From NCBI RefSeq assembly GCF_954871325.1, contig NC_088778.1:992001-1056000 (forward strand): a stretch of 64,000 nucleotides of DNA, read 5' to 3'. Of this stretch, positions 36,740 to 47,335 are shown in pieces; the stretch's first letter is position 1, and every line of letters begins with the position of its first letter. The stretch comes from Gordionus sp. m RMFG-2023 (lineage: Eukaryota > Nematomorpha > Gordioida > Chordodea > Parachordodidae). The position numbers were made by a program, and so were the translations under genes. The notes beneath the pieces are model-generated. The model did not search any database, was not told the origin of the DNA, and saw only the letters and a list, made by a program, of their open reading frames with translations.

Positions 36740-37190
36740 TACCATACCCGTCAAGATCAAGAATGAATGCTTTCAGTCAAAATATAATAAAATTAGCTAT
36801 TGTTTTATACCCAGTGATAATACTACTGTAATTTTTTAGTGATCCCTTTAAAACCCGCGATGATCCCGGATAGCGGCACATATATTAGAATAATAGTATC
36901 TTTAGCATTCCCTGATGAAAACTAAGTGAATGTCAACGGGCAGGTTTCTGTTTGGATAAAATTCTTTAGTAATTAATTCGTTTTTAGCAATCAGTTTTAG
37001 GTTCAGAGCTTAGTCGTAATCGATAAAAGAATTTTTTTCAAAAATTGAATAACTATCTGTTTTAAAATTATCAAAATAAATATAAACAATTCATTCAAAT
37101 TCGGTTGCTTGGGAAAATTGAATATCCAAAGAAGCTAAAATAAAAGAAATCGTATCAAGCACGATCTGTCATGTGTAATTGATTCATCTC
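36740..37190 (+). repeat. Repeat R6 copy 2 with a piece of the 246-bp unit
   Basis: 36740-36830 matches one unit of the tandem repeat at 2075-2570 (CAAGATCAAGAATGAA, TTTCAGTCAAAA, TTAGCTATTGTTT). 36880-37190 matches 8160-8470. The LINE 3' end follows directly at about 37213. Confidence 0.55.
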
Positions 37191-37249
37191 TTAATATTAT
37201 TTTTATCCTTATCTTAGTTAAGTTTATTTTTAATTTTTTTTTTATCTCT

Positions 37250-38185
37250 TTAGCTTTCACCTTTTCTGGTGGTAAGCTCCTTCAACATCTCTCTCCACTT
37301 TATGTTATTAATACAATCTCTTTTATCTAATTTATACTTCTTTATATTGGCTCTAACTTTATGGCCCCATTGAAGTTTTGGCCTACCTCTTTTACGTTTG
37401 CCCATCACTTCCAAACTCTTAACTTTATTTTCTATGTAGTTCATAGGCCTTCTCATTGTGTGCCCATACCACCTAAGTCTATTTACCATTAACTTAGTCT
37501 TAATAGGCACTACCTTTAAACTACTTAGTATTCTTGCACTGCGCACTTTATCCTTTCTTATTACCACAGCAATCATCCTCAGCATTCTCATCTCCATGGT
37601 TTGTAGACTTCTCTCGTCTGATTCTTTGGTTGGCCATGTTTCCGAACTATATAGAATAGTTGGTTGTATTATGGAACTGTAAATTTTTCCCTTTAATTTG
37701 TGTGGGATTCTTTTATCAAATAGCACTCCAGATAAAGATCTCCACTTTAGCCACCCTTGATTAATCTTACTCTTTATTTCTTTTTCTATTGTGCCGTTTG
37801 TTTGTATAGTGGAGCCCAAATATTTGCAGCTTGCAATTGCCAATATCTGCCATTCATTTATATCAATACTCTCTGTTTCATCTTCTCCTATCACCATATA
37901 CTCCGTCTTTTCTCTATTTATTTTTAATCCCTGCTTTTCTGGGATATTTATCCAACTCACTAATCTTTCTTTCATTTCATCATTGGATTCGGCAAGTATC
38001 ACAATATCATTTGCAAATATCATATTCCACGGGACTGTTTGAGGTATAGACTGTGCTAATACATCTATTACTGTAATAAAGAGAAGTGGGCTGAGAGCCG
38101 ACCCTTGATAAACTCCTTTGGCTATTGTGAAGCCTGCTGAGGTACCTGTTTTGCTATGGACCATTGTTGTATGGCCCATATACAT
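37250..38185 (-). pseudogene. LINE reverse transcriptase palm and C-terminal region
   Basis: A 311-codon frame. GVYQGSALSPLLFITVIDVL is the block before the catalytic loop. The loop itself reads FANDIVILAE, where active RTE enzymes have FADD, so a metal-binding aspartate is now asparagine and this copy should be catalytically dead. Then come GLKINREKTEYMVIGE, KYLGSTIQTNGTIEKEI, KGKIYSSIIQPTILYSSETW (thumb and connection), LRWYGHTMRRP, and a basic C terminus, KRKRGRPKLQW, typical of RTE elements. The ORF ends at 37250, about 40 bases before the A-rich tail. Confidence 0.9.
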
Positions 38186-38209
38186 ATCCTGTATTATTCT
38201 TATATATTT

Positions 38210-38518
38210 TTAGGAAACCTTTTTGTGGCGTAGCACCCACCAGATAAGTTTTCTTGGAATTCTATCGAAGGCCTTTTCTAGATCGATGTTCTTTTCCCTG
38301 TATTTTTCACTCATTTGCCTAATTGCATGGATAGCATCGGTTGTTGATCTTCCAGGCATAAAGCCAAACTGAGTCTCTCCGATTTCGATTATATCTCTTA
38401 ATCTTTTTTCTATTATTTTTATAGTTTTAGACAGTGTGACATTAGTTTTATTCCCCTGTAATTTTGACTTGTGTGGATCTCCTTTATTTTTGAAGATAGG
38501 AACTAGATAGCTCTCCAT
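38210..38518 (-). pseudogene. LINE reverse transcriptase, N-terminal part
   Basis: A 102-codon frame with SYLVPIFKNKGDPHKSKLQG, then LSKTIKIIEKRLRDII, TQFGFMPGRSTTDAIHAIRQ and a worn palm start NIDLEKAFDRIPRKLIWWVL. It matches the early blocks of RTE reverse transcriptases. A stop and frame change separate it from the next piece at 38185. The usual FVDLEKAFD block appears here without its leading residues, so a small deletion is likely. Confidence 0.85.
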
Positions 38519-39093
38519 TTTTGGGGAACCTCTTCATTTCCAAGTATTTTATTGTACAGATTTGTGAGGAGATGTATTCCATCATCTCCTAGTGCTTTAA
38601 GGCTTTCTATTGGAATATCGTCTGGACCCCTAGCTTTGTTGTCGAGAAGCTACAATATTCTTTCCATCTATACATTATTTCTTTTTCCTTTATTATCAAT
38701 TTCCATCTTTATTTTTGATTACTTTTGGAGCTCAGTTTATATCCCTAGAGTTCTTTTCTCGCTGTTTGGCTAATCTGTATATTTTATTTTGCCCTTCTTT
38801 GGTATGTAGTTCTTTAGACATGTCATCGTATGCCATAGATTTGGCTCTAGCCACAGCCTTTGTAGCTATTCTGGATTTTTGTAATTTGTCTTGTAATCTG
38901 GGTTTTTAGATTTGTACCATATTTTATAAAGGGCTTTTTTTCTCCTGTATACTAATTTGTACCTCTTCATTCCACCACCATAGTTCTTTGTATGATTTGT
39001 TACCTCCCCTTGTCAAGCCTAGTGTCGATTTGGCAGTGTCGATTAATCTGGATGAAAGGTCTGTCCACATTTTTTCACTGACTTTTGAGGAAT

Positions 39094-39955
39094 CTAATGT
39101 TTCAATGTTTGCATTGATTCTGTCATTGTTTTTAATTTGCCCCATTTGATGCATGGTTCCAGTTTTATCTTGTTTTGAGTGGATTTATTTAAGATGTGTA
39201 AATCCACGACTAGTAGCTTGAGTTGTGCGGTGATATCTTCTCCTGGGATGACTTTGCAGTCTATTACATCTTTTAATCTTCTGCGAGAGATTAGCATGTA
39301 ATTTATCTGTGTTTTCCTTGTACCACTTTCGTATGTTATTAAATGACTGTCTTTTTTCCTATAATAGGTGTTAGTTAAGGCAAAATCGAAGGCTTGCGCA
39401 AATTTCAGTACGTGCTCTCCTTTATCATTTCTTTCTCCATATCCAAAACCACCATGATGCCTTTCGTAGCTATCTCTTGCTTTCCCCACATTCGCATTTA
39501 AGTCACCACCAATTCTTACTAGGTCATCCTTAGGGATTTCCATTACAGCTTCATCAAGGATAGCTCTAAGGTCATCTTTTTCTTCTTCCTTGCAACCCGT
39601 TTGAGGAGCATATACTGATAGGATGTTTAGTATTGATTGATTAATCCAGAGTTTTATGCTCATTAGGCTATCAGAGATCCTGTTGACTTCTACTACTGAG
39701 GAGGTTAGATCTTGACTGAGGATGATGCCGACACCGTTCCTATTGCTAACAATTCCATTATAGTACAATTTATACCCATCTCCAATCATTAAAGTCTTCT
39801 GACCTTTCCATTTTGTTCTCTTGCATGCACGCTATATCATCTTTTCTCTTGTTCAACATTGATGCCAATTCTCTCGTCTTACCTTTAAGCGTCCCAATAT
39901 TCAAACTTGCTAATCTTATCTTCTTTGCTTTGACCTTATCTTTTCACAGGATGGA
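39094..39955 (-). pseudogene. LINE apurinic/apyrimidinic endonuclease domain
   Basis: The domain starts near 39950 with IRLASLNIGTLKGKTRELAS and IACMQENKME, the first active-site block with its glutamate (E of QEN). After a frame change it goes on in a 231-codon frame (39789-39094): KLYYNGIVSNRNGVGIILS, ILNILSVYAPQTGCKEEEKD, LVRIGGDLNANVGKARDSYE (the GDxN motif), and RKTQINYMLISRRRLKD, where families usually have a Q.DY motif, so here the D is replaced by N. The final SDH motif is not evident. The fold is that of the RTE group of LINEs, often mislabelled craniofacial development protein 2 in animal genomes. It nicks target DNA to prime reverse transcription; this copy is likely inactive. Confidence 0.88.
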
Positions 39956-40149
39956 GGACTACACCCTGCGCGTCGCTTGGAGCTAGCTTTCATATGCATA
40001 TTTCTATTTTTTTCCATCATTTTGTTTATTGGACAGGTATCCTTATCACCCGGCTGTCCAGGCCTGTCGGTGACCGAGGTGTCATCTCTAAGCTCCGAAA
40101 TTCATTTTACCATATGTCTTTACACATCAGTCATCGAAGAAAAACTCGA

Positions 40150-40236
40150 AAGTTTTTTGCTCCTTACCAGGATTGAACCTGCGTCCTTGTTCGTCATTCT
40201 GTTTCCAATCATACATCTAACCCATTAGGCCACCCC
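40150..40236 (-). promoter_or_regulatory. tRNA-like 5' end of the LINE with box A and box B
   Basis: The minus strand begins GGTGGCCTAATGGGTTAG (box A-like) and, about 45 bases on, has GGTTCAATCC (box B-like) within a CAGG...CCTGG arm. The spacing and words fit an internal RNA polymerase III promoter of tRNA type. The same 5' end heads the short derivative at 32595. Activity is inferred only. Confidence 0.6.
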
Positions 40237-40309
40237 AGCGATAGTGTATATATATATATACAAACAAAATCAACAATATATGTGGAATTATTGTCATTTC
40301 TCATTCGAA

Positions 40310-40700
40310 TAATATTCCTTTTTACGATTCGTAATAATAATCTTGAGTATTAAATTGCGATTAAAATTTTTTTTTTGAATTATTAAATATTTGTTAGGAC
40401 CACTTAAATAAGTTAGATTTTTTTTTAAAATTTTATTAAAAAATTATTATTTAGATTATGTTTTGATGGGTCAAAACATTTAATAAATAAATTTTAAAAA
40501 TAAATTCAATAATTTAGATTAATTTATGAAAAAAAATTATCATACTTTTAGGTGTATACTGCACTGCGTTATCAGGGAGGATATGAATAAAATAGCAATT
40601 AAATATCTGAATTGTCATTATAAATAATATTATTAAACATTATAATGTAACTTAAATTTATTTTTGAATACCTACCTATAGGAATAGAGAATTAATATTA
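40310..40700 (+). repeat. R1b repeat, second copy
   Basis: Matches 6780-7260 in the same orientation (AATATTTGTTAG, GGGTCAAAAC, CATACTTTTAGG, ATAGGAATAGAGAATTAAT). In both places a piece of the TA MITE lies within about 170 bases, on the left there and on the right here. Confidence 0.5.
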
Positions 40701-40714
40701 GATTTTTATAAATA

Positions 40715-40850
40715 TAGGAAAGACTGGGGTTAGTCGAACCAATTTTACAAAATTGGCTATAGCTCTTGTTGTTCTATAGATAATATAAAAAATAATATAT
40801 GATTGGATACCTAAAACTATACTCTATAAAGGTGCCTAATGTAAAACTAG
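40715..40850 (-). mobile_element. Truncated copy of the TA MITE
   Basis: TAGGAAAGACTGGGGTTAG with the following TCGAACCAATTTTACA and CTATAAAGGTGCCTAATG is the reverse complement of the right end of the element at 5756-6607. The other terminus is missing. Confidence 0.7.
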
Positions 40851-41155
40851 TCAATATAATTATCTTACGTTTTCTTATATAACATGAAAAATAACCCTTA
40901 TCATATATAAACGCAGATTAGTTAAAGACAAAGCGAATATATATTTTTTTAAAATGTATATTATTATTTTAGAATGGTATCAAGTGCCCTTTTTTCCTTA
41001 AAAGTATTAATCTAAGAATTGTTTAATTGAATTACGTTTAAAATACCCACGCCTATAAATATGGCAATTTTATTTAAAATGAATCTAAGATAAATAATTA
41101 GTTTGTTTCAACCACTCATATGATAAAACAACACAAGCTATATATATATATAAAA

Positions 41156-43437
41156 TCATAGATTCAAATTTTTCATAATTTTCCACGTAGAAAGTGTAGT
41201 CACATTTATAATTTTATCTTCATCTTCGGACAAATTGATTCTCAAATGACACGTTATGCTATAAATTATACAATTATTTATCAAAGTAGTATCGATAATG
41301 TTATTTTGATGATTTTTAAGGGTCAGCGTTGCATTGTTTTGTTCGATGATTGCCTTAAAAATATAAAATAGTAAAGAAGATTTATATGATTTTGAAACGA
41401 TAATTCGCAGTTAATAATATATTTATAATTACATATTGATTCCTTCCTAAGTTAATCGTATATTTTAGACCATTATTGATGCTAAGAAGCAGGAGAGTGC
41501 AAAGAGCAGATCTATTGCTGTTCACCTGGATTGTCAACTTATTTTATATTTTATTAAAATCATTTTTGGTATTAGAAATTTTGAAAATAAATAATATTAG
41601 AACTAATTCCTCTGAGAACTCTCTAATATAAGAAATATGAATGAATAACTCGGCTTAAAAAATGTATATGGAATATATAATATAAATTTTTGGTGGCTAT
41701 TACATAATTGGCTTAAAGAGTGATAGGAAAAAAATTACAAGGAAACCTCTCGCAGATAAGAGATGTAAAAATAAATACATTGAAAATAATACGAATTTTT
41801 CAAATTAATTTATTGGCACTATTTTTGGGGAATAAATTTAGAAATGTATGCTTTTTTAGTTACAGCAAAGATAGGTGGGTCATATCACGAAATATATACC
41901 GAATGAACATCGAAATTAGATGAACCTCAAAAAAATTATTAATTTATTGATGACCTTCGTATTTTGTGAGATCGAAAAATTTCCCCAATATTTTATCGCG
42001 TTTTTCATATCTTTAAGAGGCATCTCAAACATTTTCAATTTGTAGGTAAGCGGATAATAGTAATAATCAATAGCTGACGCGTATACTAAGTCAGTAACGC
42101 ACAAACTTGAATAGGGCAAACGAATGCAAGGATTCAAGGGTAGATTTCTGTAAAATGAATAACAATTTTAACGCTAGTTTTTATATTCTTATTTTTATCA
42201 ACGTATACTTTAGAAAAATTATTGAATTCTCTTCAGTGAAAACTAAATTATAAACTCCTTGAAATAACACGTAATCGCAGGCTGCTTCTCGGTGAACGTA
42301 AATTGCTGTAAAAATAATTAAATTAAATTATATACAAAAATTAATATCTATCTAATTTTTACGTTTTCCGAAACTGAATTTAAAGTTGGCCAAACCATAG
42401 CCTATATAAAATGAAATTAACAAACATTTTAATAAAAATTTGAATTGAGTTAATTTTTTTTTTACTTTCAGTATTGTTTTGACAATTTTTAAGGATGATA
42501 TTAACCTTGGGCCTGTCCTTGGCAAAAAAACTAAAGCTATTGTTCAATATATTGGAAAATGTGACAGTCAATTTAAGGAATGGGTGGTCCTTCAGCATCA
42601 AACCTCTGTAGATTATGTATGACTCGTGAAACTCATAAACATTAATTGATCTCTCGAAAGGTTGAACCAATCTTAACTATAAAAATATTGAATCTATTTA
42701 TATTTTGTATACTTACAGCAGTGACACCATCGTCAGTAATGTATCTGTTATAGTTAATATTATAAATGTGAGAATGATTTACTCCACTAGTTGGATTCAA
42801 ATTAATATCATCATGGGCGAGGATGGCTTTTAAGGTCTTGGGATTAGTATCTATATAAAACTAAGCATTATAAAAATTCTAAAAATTTAATAAGAAAAAA
42901 AAATAAATTACCGAAGCATTGAGAGCACTAGTAATTAATCTCAAATCATTTATGTATTTGTCATCAAGGAAATAAACGTAAGTTGTGAAATTGGAATAAA
43001 AAAAAAGATTTTGTGGCATCTCCCAAATGATTAAACCATCGACCAAATTCAACGAAGAGTTAGTTAAATAGCTGTTATAAAAAAATAAGTAAATTTTTTT
43101 TTATAAAAAAGTATAGATATCATATAATACATAAATAATACTTAAAATAATAACTAACTAATTCACTAATTTATTAACAAATTATTTTCAATTTTTAATT
43201 CTTAGCAATAAATATTGTATCTAATTCATAATCTCTGTTTTAATGTAACAATTATTAATAAATGTCTAACTCGGAAGAGTTGAAGTGTCGATTGAAGTCG
43301 TAAATTAGTGGATATCGCATATGACAAAAGTCAACTATAATATGGCATATATATTTATACAAATTATATCCTTTTTTTTTACCTGTGGAAAATGTTATTT
43401 GTACCAAAGTAATTGTCCACAATAAAATAAAAATCAT
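41156..43437 (-). CDS. Intact nine-exon gene for a predicted secreted glycoprotein, family unknown
   Basis: Minus-strand exons: 43383-43437, 43271-43334, 42912-43071, 42717-42860, 42466-42676, 42209-42305, 41955-42147, 41433-41537 and 41156-41353 (stop TGA). All eight introns are GT-AG, 40 to 417 bases long, and reading phases match at every junction, giving 408 residues. The start gives a hydrophobic signal peptide, MIFILLWTITLVQITFST, with no other membrane segment seen. There are about nine N-x-S/T sites (FNSS, TNSS, NFT, NAS, QNNT, NFS, NAT, NVT among them). Four cysteines are shared with the paralogue at 47.3 kb (VDFC, KNCQN, SALCT, SITC), enough for two disulfides; four to five others are private. 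Recognisable words include DGLIIWEMPQN, YIDTNP, EFHESYII and LSEDEDKII. I recognise no known domain; it may be lineage-specific. Splicing is inferred from sequence and from conservation of exon limits in the paralogue. Confidence 0.85.
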
Positions 43438-43739
43438 CCTATACTTTTCAGTTTTATAAAAATTTCAATACGTTATCAATGTTGGAATATTTAACCTTTT
43501 TATTTAAAAAAAAAAAAATTTTTTATAACAGAAAAAGAATTTTTTTTAATATATATATAAAGTTTCTTCAACTTTAAAAATCAACTACGAAAAATGTTTG
43601 GTAAAACATAATATATTAACCCCGTGTTTTTTTTTAAAACTATTTTAATAACAAGTAATATAAGATACATAAAAAAAGATTATTATATTATTTTATTATT
43701 TTTTTGAGTTAACTATCGCCACGTTAACAACTAAACATT

Positions 43740-44620
43740 CTATGAGTTGAGTTAGAGTTTATGATTATATTTTTATCCAGCCTCTTCCAGCTTTGCTGGA
43801 TTTGATATAATCACATCGCTTTCATGCCTACATTTAGATTCGTTTCGTATTCACTCTTGACCCTGTTAATGATTAAGGTCTAATTGTAGCCACTCTGGTA
43901 TTGTGCTTCAATTTAAAATCTGTTAACGAATATTATGCACACTTGAGGCCCATGTTCTCGAGTTTTAATTTAAATGATCAATAGGCAACCTTGAAAACGC
44001 TTTGATCAAATTATATACTCTTCCAGCTAGATATCTTATACACATGAATAAAGGCCCATGTTTGAGCCTATTTTTTCAAAATGTTAAAATTCATCTTCAA
44101 AGAAATTGTCCACTTATAAACACTAATTAATCCTTATGGCAGGTAAAGATATAGAATTACTACCCATTCCTAATGCCTCATTGTTTTTTGTATATTCCAA
44201 AAGCAAATATTATTATTTGATTTCATTGCTGAATTTAGAATTTATCCAATAACATCAAACTAAAATCCATGTCCGAGAAGAGTTTCTTAAAGTATCTTTA
44301 TTGTTTCTTATAAGCCTCAATGGCAATATTATTTACTTGTTTTAGCCATATCACCCAATCTGTTCCAATTTTAATTAAAGAATATAAAAGTGGAAAAAGT
44401 TTCTTAAATTTTCTCTAATCTAAGACATCACATTTATCTTCTTTCTCAAATTATGTGTCCAGCGAATATAATATAATATGAGATATGGGTAAATCACGTA
44501 TTTTGTCACTCCAGTCAATAATGATGATAACCTCATACCACTCTCCTATTCCTTCCATTTGCATCCTAACCTATTCTACTTCACTAACTAAACAAAAATA
44601 AATAAAATAAGGAAATTAAA
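43740..44620 (-). other. Decayed coding-like region, unrecognised
   Basis: Less AT-rich than its flanks. Minus-strand frames contain short protein-like runs, for example GPLFMCIRYLAGRVYNLIKA followed by FSRLPIDHLN and STIPEWLQLDLNH, each interrupted by stops. It may be the wreck of a transposon gene or of a host gene. No family could be assigned. Confidence 0.3.
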
Positions 44621-44715
44621 ATTAGCGTTCTTCACTCATACCCCTATATTAATTATATTATTTTATATATAAAATTAAATATAAACAAAATCATGGAGAA
44701 TGTGTTTAAAATTTC

Positions 44716-46678
44716 GGGGGCGTCGCTAGCATATACAATCTCAGGGGGTTCAACTAAAAGAATTTTTATGGGGGCAAAAATCCCATGTCCCCTAATTTGT
44801 GTCGGTCCGCTTTTCCCCGGCCTTCGGCAGGCTTTATATTAATATATTATACTTTTTTAAAATCAGCTAACTCCGAACAATTATTCTCAATTCCATATTT
44901 TGTCATTTATTATATTATGCATACAAATAATAAACTGGCATATAAATAATTAAAGCCATACAAGACATTTCTAAAAATAATATTTTTTAACACAAAATCT
45001 ATTTTATTACAGTATAAAGTATTTTCGATTTCTGATATAAAAAAAAATTTGCGTCTAAAGAATTACAAGTGATAAAAAAGATTAATTAAATCATACATAT
45101 GCCTCAATTGATAATGGTTTTCTAAAAACCACTTAATATAATATAATTTTTAGCAACTTATATTGACAAAAAGTTTAGAAACTAATATAACTCTCTGTTA
45201 CCATTTTAGACAATGTTTTATAGAATGGACTAATAAGGAAAATTTTATAGGCCTTACCAAATCAACAATTCTTGAAGAAGAGATTATAAACGACCAATTT
45301 AAATCATAAAACTATATTGTGGTTAGCCTCTCAGATGATATGATGGAAGCTAGATAAGTAATCGAGATAATTATTGTGAGATTTTAAATTTATAAAAGAT
45401 TATCTTCCATTTTTAATACATAAACGACACAATTGACCATTATTGCTTATCCAAAATATGCAATCATATGCTCTCAGCAGCTGTAGTAATAACCTTAACT
45501 TACATTTCCACACAAAGCTGGTTAATTTGCAGTCATAGTCATGATCACGATGTTAACTTATATCAGAATTTATTATGTTAGATAAATTGATAAAACAAAC
45601 ACACTAAAAATCTTAACAGAAATAATGTAAATTTATTGAAGCTTTAAGTTATTTACATAAAACATTTTGACCAGTGTGATGAGATGATGAAAGCAATCAA
45701 GATTTTATTATTGCCACACCACCTCGAGTTGGTATATTATATCTTAAGATAATAGTAGTTTGTAATAATATCAAAAATATACTCGTATTGAAAATTTATA
45801 TCGAAACTGTTTTTCAAAAAAAGAAAATAATAGCTAACCTAAAAATACGTAATAAAGAGAAGAAAAGATATTTAATTATTACATCCATCTTGTGGGATGA
45901 ATAGTAAGTGTTTAATTTTTACTAAAATTTTTAACTAAATAAATATCGTCAAAGAATTGAATGCAAATTATTACTAATTATCAAATTTTTTTATTATAAT
46001 ATTAACTTTAATATTTTATATAACTGTCAAATACGCCTGTAAAAGTGGCATTTACCAAATATTTTATTACCAATTGTATATAATAAAGGATTATAAACTA
46101 TATGTCTACTTTTTATAAAGAAATCTCCTATTCTTATTTGGAACTTAAAATAATTTTTAGGAAGAGGGCTAATTTAATTTAAAACTGAATAATATAGTTG
46201 ATTTGTAATTTTTAACTCGGTTATTTACAATATTAAATTTGTTAATTTTAAATAATGATTATAATTATTTAATTAGTATTATTTAATAATCTATAAAAGT
46301 CAATTATACTTAAACTGTTAAAGCTAAATTAATATTTAGTGAGTTATTGATATTATATTATATAATACAGAATTTGATTGCAAGCTGACATAATGAAAAT
46401 ATAATTTATATGTATTAATCTAAATTTAATAATTAAAATAGTATTTCATTTAATAAAAATTTAAATAGTCTTATTAATAAATAATAAAATTAAATCTATA
46501 TATTACTTAATGGAATTATAAAAGAAATCCAGTAGGGGGCAATCAAAAAAATTTATTTTTAGTTCAAGGGGATATTAAGGAGACATTAAAAATAAATTTT
46601 TTGTCAGGGGGCTATTCAAATTTTTCAGGGGGCTCACCCCTACCCGCCTCACCCCCTCCCTATTAACGCCACTCCCTT
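44716..46678. mobile_element. Possible non-autonomous DNA transposon with G-rich ends
   Basis: The left border reads GGGGGCGTCGCTAGC followed by TCAGGGGGTTCAAC. The right border, read as its reverse complement, starts AAGGGAGTGGCGTTAATAGG and contains GCCCCCTGAAAAATTTG. GGGG(C)GTCGC-type starts are known at hAT-like elements. The two ends are only loosely similar and I found no exact 8-bp duplication, so this is a suggestion. The interior (44840-46530) is plain AT-rich DNA without a transposase frame. Confidence 0.3.
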
Positions 46679-46679
46679 G

Positions 46680-47335
46680 AAAGATTCCTTTCATAATTCT
46701 ATTAAGTATTACATATATATATTTGATTTTATTATTTACAAATAATAAGACTATCTAAATTTTTAAATGAGGGGTTAATTTAATTATTTGATTAGATTAA
46801 TACATATAAATTGTATTTTCGTTCTGTATTAGATATGGATATTCATTTAGCATTAACAGTTAATGATTTTTTATTATATAAATTATTTTATAACCCTAAT
46901 TAAATATAATCATTTATTAATTGAAAATTACTGTATTTTTTGATAAAGGAAAAAAATATAAGGACAACGTAAAAATTTTAATTTCTGATGATCGATTGTT
47001 TTGTAATTGATAATTGAATAGTGATAAATATTGCCAAAAATTTAATTTTGAAGAATATTGTCATTAATTTAACCTTAGAAGAATATTGTAGTTATTTGTA
47101 AATTAGAAGAATATTGTAATTATTTTATATTGTAGAAATATACTATTATTTTAATAAATAGTACTTTTGGATATTTAATAAGGCAAACATATAAAATAAT
47201 ATATATATTTAATGATTTTCTTTTTAATCAGACATTAAATAGGAAGGCGAATGAAACAAAAAAAAATTTTATTATCAATTTATTAACATTGAATAAGAAA
47301 AATTTAAATTGTAATAAAAAAATAATTATAAAAAT
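46680..47335. other. AT-rich spacer downstream of the second paralogue
   Basis: AT-rich DNA in which the words AGAAGAATATTGTA/CATTAATTT are repeated loosely at 47050-47125. No gene or element seen. Confidence 0.3.

Larger units (their letters stand above)
37213..40236 (-). mobile_element. RTE-type LINE, near full length, with a tRNA-like 5' end
   Basis: A 3.0-kb element read on the minus strand. Its 5' end is tRNA-like (40236-40150), then about 200 bases of leader, an apurinic endonuclease region (39955-39150), a linker (38924-39154), and the reverse transcriptase (38518-37250), ending in an A-rich tail at about 37240-37213. The length is normal for RTE elements (about 3.2 kb). The ORF is split by at least three frameshifts or stops. 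It is distinctly less AT-rich than its surroundings, which is expected for a fairly recent arrival. The six plus-strand frames across it are shadows of this gene. Confidence 0.93.

Noticed and set aside
37458-40228. Several plus-strand frames of 60-83 codons
   Set aside because: They are antisense shadows of the minus-strand LINE, whose motifs are unmistakable.
41720-41923. Plus-strand frame of 67 codons
   Set aside because: Lies inside intron 7 of the nine-exon gene on the opposite strand, with no conservation in the paralogue.
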